A DNA stretch of 34,212 bases from contig CANFWR010000013.1 in the NCBI GenBank assembly GCA_947450865.1, positions 1 to 34,212 on the forward strand. The letters are read 5' to 3'. Positions 32,901 to 34,212 of this stretch are shown one piece after another. Source of the stretch: Cytophagaceae bacterium (GTDB lineage: Bacteria; Bacteroidota; Bacteroidia; Cytophagales; Spirosomataceae). The translations under genes were made by a program, and so were the position numbers. Numbering within the stretch: position 1 is the stretch's first letter; each line of letters begins with the position of its first letter. Below the pieces are notes generated by a model that saw only the letters and a list, made by a program, of their open reading frames with translations, ran no database searches and was not told the DNA's origin.

Positions 32901-32942
32901 TATACCGCTAAGGAGCACCTTGGAAAGTAATTTTTTTCTCAT
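29913..32942 (-). CDS. SusC/RagA family TonB-dependent outer-membrane transporter
   Basis: A 1009-residue TonB-dependent importer. The signal peptide ends in IQIFAQ (cleavage near residue 25). A carboxypeptidase-regulatory-like domain follows (about 28-105: RTVSGKVTSSDDGSGIPGAS, KGTSTDMDGNYKI). The SusC signature LQEVVVVGYGTQKKSQMTGA comes next, then the plug (GRVAGVDV, DPLYVVDGIP, ATAIYGARGANGVVLITTK) and a long beta-barrel ending in FGLNIKF with terminal Phe. No FecA-type signalling domain precedes the plug, so the transporter itself does not look like a classical transducer to the sigma factor upstream. It is slightly shorter than many SusC proteins but complete. Confidence 0.97.
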   Translation of the reverse strand: MRKKLLSKVLLSGIMLLLSIQIFAQDRTVSGKVTSSDDGSGIPGASVSVKGTSKGTSTDMDGNYKITVGNSAVLVFSAVGTNAQEVSVGSKTQINVALSADTKSLQEVVVVGYGTQKKSQMTGAISSVTSKQITEMPITNLGQAMQGRVAGVDVAQSGSKPGTVPKVLIRGRRSFNAGNDPLYVVDGIPLSAGYEDMNPNDVASMEILKDATATAIYGARGANGVVLITTKRGTKDGKTVVSYDTYVGVTQTLDKINLFNGAEYAEMKRESRRTIGTYKDANGNLVPTGVMDAYADSKLFTAIELDGIAKGRTTDYQDLMVKKGFQQNHAIGIQGGNEKTQFSINAGYFQDKGIIEGLDYSRYSLRVNVDHQVTKNLKVGISSYGMYSVTNGANLNPYGFLLSQNPLARAYDDSGNLIFQQTDDALLTNPLNEIVPGAKIDGTNKYRIFNSIYAEYQLAKGLKYRVNFGPDFTISRNGQFNGGLTNAIKGGNPTATTDNRFGFNYTLENVLTYNKQIKDHSINVTLLQSMQRDTYEQYTQSVMGVPVESQSYFNLGNASSIQGVGSNLIEWTIASFMARVNYDYKGKYLLTVTARRDGSSRFGENTKWGNFPGVAVGWNLHQENFMKDLTWLDELKLRASYAQVGNQGLSPYQTVGLEGRTSYAWNNTAAYGYRPNTIGNADLKWETSTSKNIGADFSILRGRIAGSLEYYQTNTTDLLLSDQLPTSTGFAAVTRNVGETMNRGVELSLSTVNIDAANGFKWTTDFTFYKNTEEIVSLYNGAKDDVGNRWFIGQPLNAYYDYKYAGIWQTAEADKAKAMGFTVGQIKVQDTNNDGKITADDRVLLGSDVPAWTGGITNRFSYKGFDLSFFIFTRQGQMIVSKFHQNSNYLQGRYNQIKVDYWTPNNPNAYYPRPNFNQEFPAYNTAIMYFDGSFIKVRNINIGYTFPAKTAQKLGLASLRVYASVQQPFIFSKYRSKENGVDPETSNGNVNNDVTPATQVSTFGLNIKF

Positions 32943-32955
32943 AGGTTAATTGAAA

Positions 32956-33090
32956 TTAAGTTGTTTGCAAAGTCATTTGGATCCTTTCCCACAAGGCTTT
33001 GCATTCTTGTTGGGATAGTCTTAAGGGTTTAATCGGGTACTTATTTACTATTTTTAATCTCTTTATCCAGCTCATTCTTTTCGATAACAT
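32956..33090 (-). CDS. Short ORF (44 codons) between the sigma factor and susC; possible FecR remnant
   Basis: From ATG 33090 the frame reads 44 codons and stops 13 bases before the susC ATG. The product is basic, without signal peptide or membrane segment, and ends LSQQECKALWERIQMTLQTT. That ending resembles the segment S..E...LW.RI found in the cytoplasmic N-terminal region of Cytophagales FecR anti-sigma proteins, and a FecR gene is often found at exactly this position. It may be a decayed FecR start, a short leader peptide, or simply non-coding. The frame is open further upstream to a TTG at 33147. The gap 32943-33171 otherwise holds only promoter candidates. Confidence that it is translated is low. 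Confidence 0.3.
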   Translation of the reverse strand: MLSKRMSWIKRLKIVNKYPIKPLRLSQQECKALWERIQMTLQTT

Positions 33091-33144
33091 GTCAATCTTA
33101 TTAAGATTACTTATTTCGAAAGCAACAAAAGTATAAGATTTACT

Positions 33145-33178
33145 CAAATATATCTTATAATTATTACATAATTAACAA
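33145..33178 (-). promoter_or_regulatory. Candidate promoter for the susC-susD unit
   Basis: Minus-strand TATATTTG (33152-33145) is an exact TAnnTTTG match, with TTG at 33178-33176, 23 bases upstream and overlapping the sigma factor stop region. A second match, TACTTTTG, is at 33133-33126. Transcription from here would give a leader of about 200 bases before susC that contains the short ORF. Which box is used cannot be decided from sequence. Confidence 0.35.
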
Positions 33179-33741
33179 GCATAGGCACGCATCGACATCT
33201 GTTCTTTCATTACTCTCAAAGCTCCGAATAACAAATTATAAACCGACTGAGGATTGATATTCATCTTTTCTGAAATTTGGTCCGTATCCATATTTTCAAA
33301 ATACTTTAAAGTAATTGCTTCTCTCTGGCGCTTACTTAACTTATCAAGGCTCTGATACATAGAAGAATGTGAAATGCGTTCCTCTTCTACCATCACTAAT
33401 TGCCTTTCTGGCGATGGCATATCCTCCATAAACTGGTATTGATAGGCATCGTAGTGATTCAAATTCTTCAATTGTGTTTCTAAAGAGCGTACAATTTTAC
33501 GTTTAATCGAAGCCATCAAATAAAATTTTACACTAGTAGTTGGTCCCAGACTAGAATGATTCTTCCAAATCTCAACAAACAGATCATGAAGACAATCCTT
33601 GATTAAATCCTTATCACTTGTTATACCCATACAATACGTATATAAAGGTTGTACGAAATGTGAATACAAAACAGAAAATGCATTTTGATCCCCAGCTCTG
33701 AACTGATCCCACACCTCTACTTCATTAATGGACTTCTTCAT
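33172..33741 (-). CDS. ECF-type RNA polymerase sigma factor (sigma-70 family, Bacteroidetes expansion type)
   Basis: A 189-residue sigma factor likely to direct transcription of the adjacent susCD genes. Region 2 spans about 10-75 (AFSVLYSHFVQPLYTYC, then KDCLHDLFVEIWKNH), and region 4 spans about 130-180 with LSKRQREAITLKYFENMDTDQI and a helix-turn-helix in SEKMNINPQSVYNLLF. I chose ATG 33741 (MKKSINEVEVWDQFRAGD); an in-frame ATG at 33789 would add 16 residues (total 205) with no counterpart in region 2 and cannot be excluded. These factors are normally held by a FecR anti-sigma protein encoded next to them; none is seen here. The protein ends ...RAYAC. Confidence 0.9.
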   Translation of the reverse strand: MKKSINEVEVWDQFRAGDQNAFSVLYSHFVQPLYTYCMGITSDKDLIKDCLHDLFVEIWKNHSSLGPTTSVKFYLMASIKRKIVRSLETQLKNLNHYDAYQYQFMEDMPSPERQLVMVEEERISHSSMYQSLDKLSKRQREAITLKYFENMDTDQISEKMNINPQSVYNLLFGALRVMKEQMSMRAYAC

Positions 33742-33800
33742 AAATCTATCTAAAATTGTACAATAGTGATATGTATTATAATTAGACATATACTACTCTG

Positions 33801-33833
33801 GGAATATAGACCATAATTTTATAAAAAATCAAA
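33801..33833 (-). promoter_or_regulatory. Weak promoter candidate for the sigma factor gene
   Basis: On the minus strand TTTG (33833-33830) is followed after 21 bases by TATATTCC (33808-33801), which matches six of eight -7 positions. The spacing is good, but the -7 box is imperfect. The palindromic operator at 33851-33878 lies just upstream. Confidence 0.3.
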
Positions 33834-33850
33834 GAAATTATTTAATTTTT

Positions 33851-33878
33851 TTCCGTAAACGTTTACGGAAACGTTTAC
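33851..33878. promoter_or_regulatory. Tandem palindromic operator resembling LacI-family sites
   Basis: TTCCGTAAACGTTTACGGAA (33851-33870) is a perfect 20-bp palindrome. A second AAACGTTT core follows at 33869-33876, giving GGAAACGTTTAC, with core centres 12 bp apart. An even palindrome with a central CG and AAACGTTT core is the usual form of LacI-family operators, so binding by such a regulator is inferred. It lies in the 240-base gap (33742-33981) between the sigma factor and the divergent permease and could control either. The rest of the gap is AT-rich with no other clear structure. Confidence 0.6.
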
Positions 33879-33981
33879 AATTGAAAATAATTTATTTGAC
33901 TAGCCAGAAATCAGAAATTTTAGTCGTTTCTTTGAATTAATGATGAAAATCAGGAATTGCATTAAATCAATATACACCTCT

Positions 33982-34212
33982 ATGAATAAAAAATTAAACA
34001 CATTAGATGCCTCGATGTTAGTGATGGGATCGATGATAGGTTCAGGTATCTTCCTTGTTAGTTCAGAAGTAGCTAGATCGGTGGGCTCCCCTATTTATTG
34101 GATTGGCACTTGGCTGTTAACCGCTTTCTTAACGATTACTGGTGCTTTTGCCTATGGAAAACTAAGTTCTGTTTTTCCTAAAACGGGTGGACAATACATC
34201 TATTTAAAAGAA
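33982..34212 (+). CDS. APC-family amino acid permease, N-terminal part (partial)
   Basis: The first 77 codons of a membrane transporter cut by the window end. After a short cytoplasmic N-terminus (MNKKLNTLDASM), TM1 contains MGSMIGSGIFL, the unwound glycine-rich TM1 motif of the amino acid-polyamine-organocation superfamily. TM2 follows (YWIGTWLLTAFLTITGAFAYG), then KLSSVFPKTGGQYIYLKE, another strong APC signature with the P.tGG.Y motif. The substrate is not determinable, but amino acids are most likely. It is divergent from the sigma factor and may share the palindromic operator. No clear TAnnTTTG box was found before it; TTTCTTTG at 33927-33934 is a 7-of-8 match without a -33 partner. Confidence 0.88.
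   Translation, partial: MNKKLNTLDASMLVMGSMIGSGIFLVSSEVARSVGSPIYWIGTWLLTAFLTITGAFAYGKLSSVFPKTGGQYIYLKE

Noticed and set aside
28234-32942. Possible polysaccharide utilization locus with enzymes
   Set aside because: No glycoside hydrolase, lyase, sulfatase or peptidase gene is present in the window next to susCD, so a full PUL is not claimed.

Overview
The window is a gene-dense, fairly low-GC chromosome segment from a member of the Bacteroidota, probably the Cytophagales. Evidence for this is a SusC/SusD outer-membrane pair with an ECF-type sigma factor, lipid A and ADP-heptose genes (a Gram-negative envelope), the carboxy(nor)spermidine route to polyamines, and many -7 boxes fitting the Bacteroidota consensus TAnnTTTG in place of classical -10 boxes. 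Nearly all genes lack a clear Shine-Dalgarno sequence, which is usual for the phylum. The genus is not determined.

Layout. 1-5093 (+): end of a SAM methyltransferase, Xaa-Pro aminopeptidase (pepP-like), lepA, and the E2 subunit of pyruvate dehydrogenase with two lipoyl domains, closed by a strong terminator. 5106-8887 (+): hisG-hisD-hisC, a small outer-membrane beta-barrel protein and tRNA-Ala(GGC), spaced by 1-2 bases. 8891-15090 (-): an AddA-like helicase-nuclease overlapping an NlpC/P60 lipoprotein, then carboxy(nor)spermidine dehydrogenase and decarboxylase. 15194-20912 (+): the tight unit pyrG-yidC-hemL-glycosyltransferase. 20893-21858 (-): hldD, convergent with and overlapping the glycosyltransferase. 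21975-23479 (+): a 6-pyruvoyl-tetrahydropterin synthase-like gene and lpxB. 23455-33741 (-): read in transcription order, an ECF sigma factor, a short ORF, susC, susD, a DUF6807 protein, a beta-CASP metallo-beta-lactamase nuclease, accA, a HAD phosphatase and an acyltransferase. From 33982 (+): start of an APC-family amino acid permease, cut by the window end.

How the genes fit together. Most of the window is housekeeping: translation (lepA, tRNA-Ala), central carbon (PDH E2), histidine (three of the his genes only), CTP, membrane protein insertion, heme, lipid A and fatty acid synthesis. The accessory part is 27130-33980: sigma factor, SusC, SusD and DUF6807 look like a small nutrient-uptake locus. 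The FecR anti-sigma gene often found between such a sigma factor and susC is missing, and a 44-codon ORF sits in its place. A 20-bp perfect palindrome with an overlapping second copy of its core, resembling LacI-family operators, lies between the sigma gene and the divergent permease.

No CRISPR array, insertion sequence, prophage or rRNA was seen. No gene-free stretch exceeds 300 bases. The two largest, 32943-33171 and 33742-33981, hold the short ORF with promoter candidates and the operator with promoter candidates. I found no clear novel multi-gene system. The best leads are the missing-FecR sigma/SusCD locus with its operator, the animal-type PTPS motif, and terminator hairpins placed directly before start codons.
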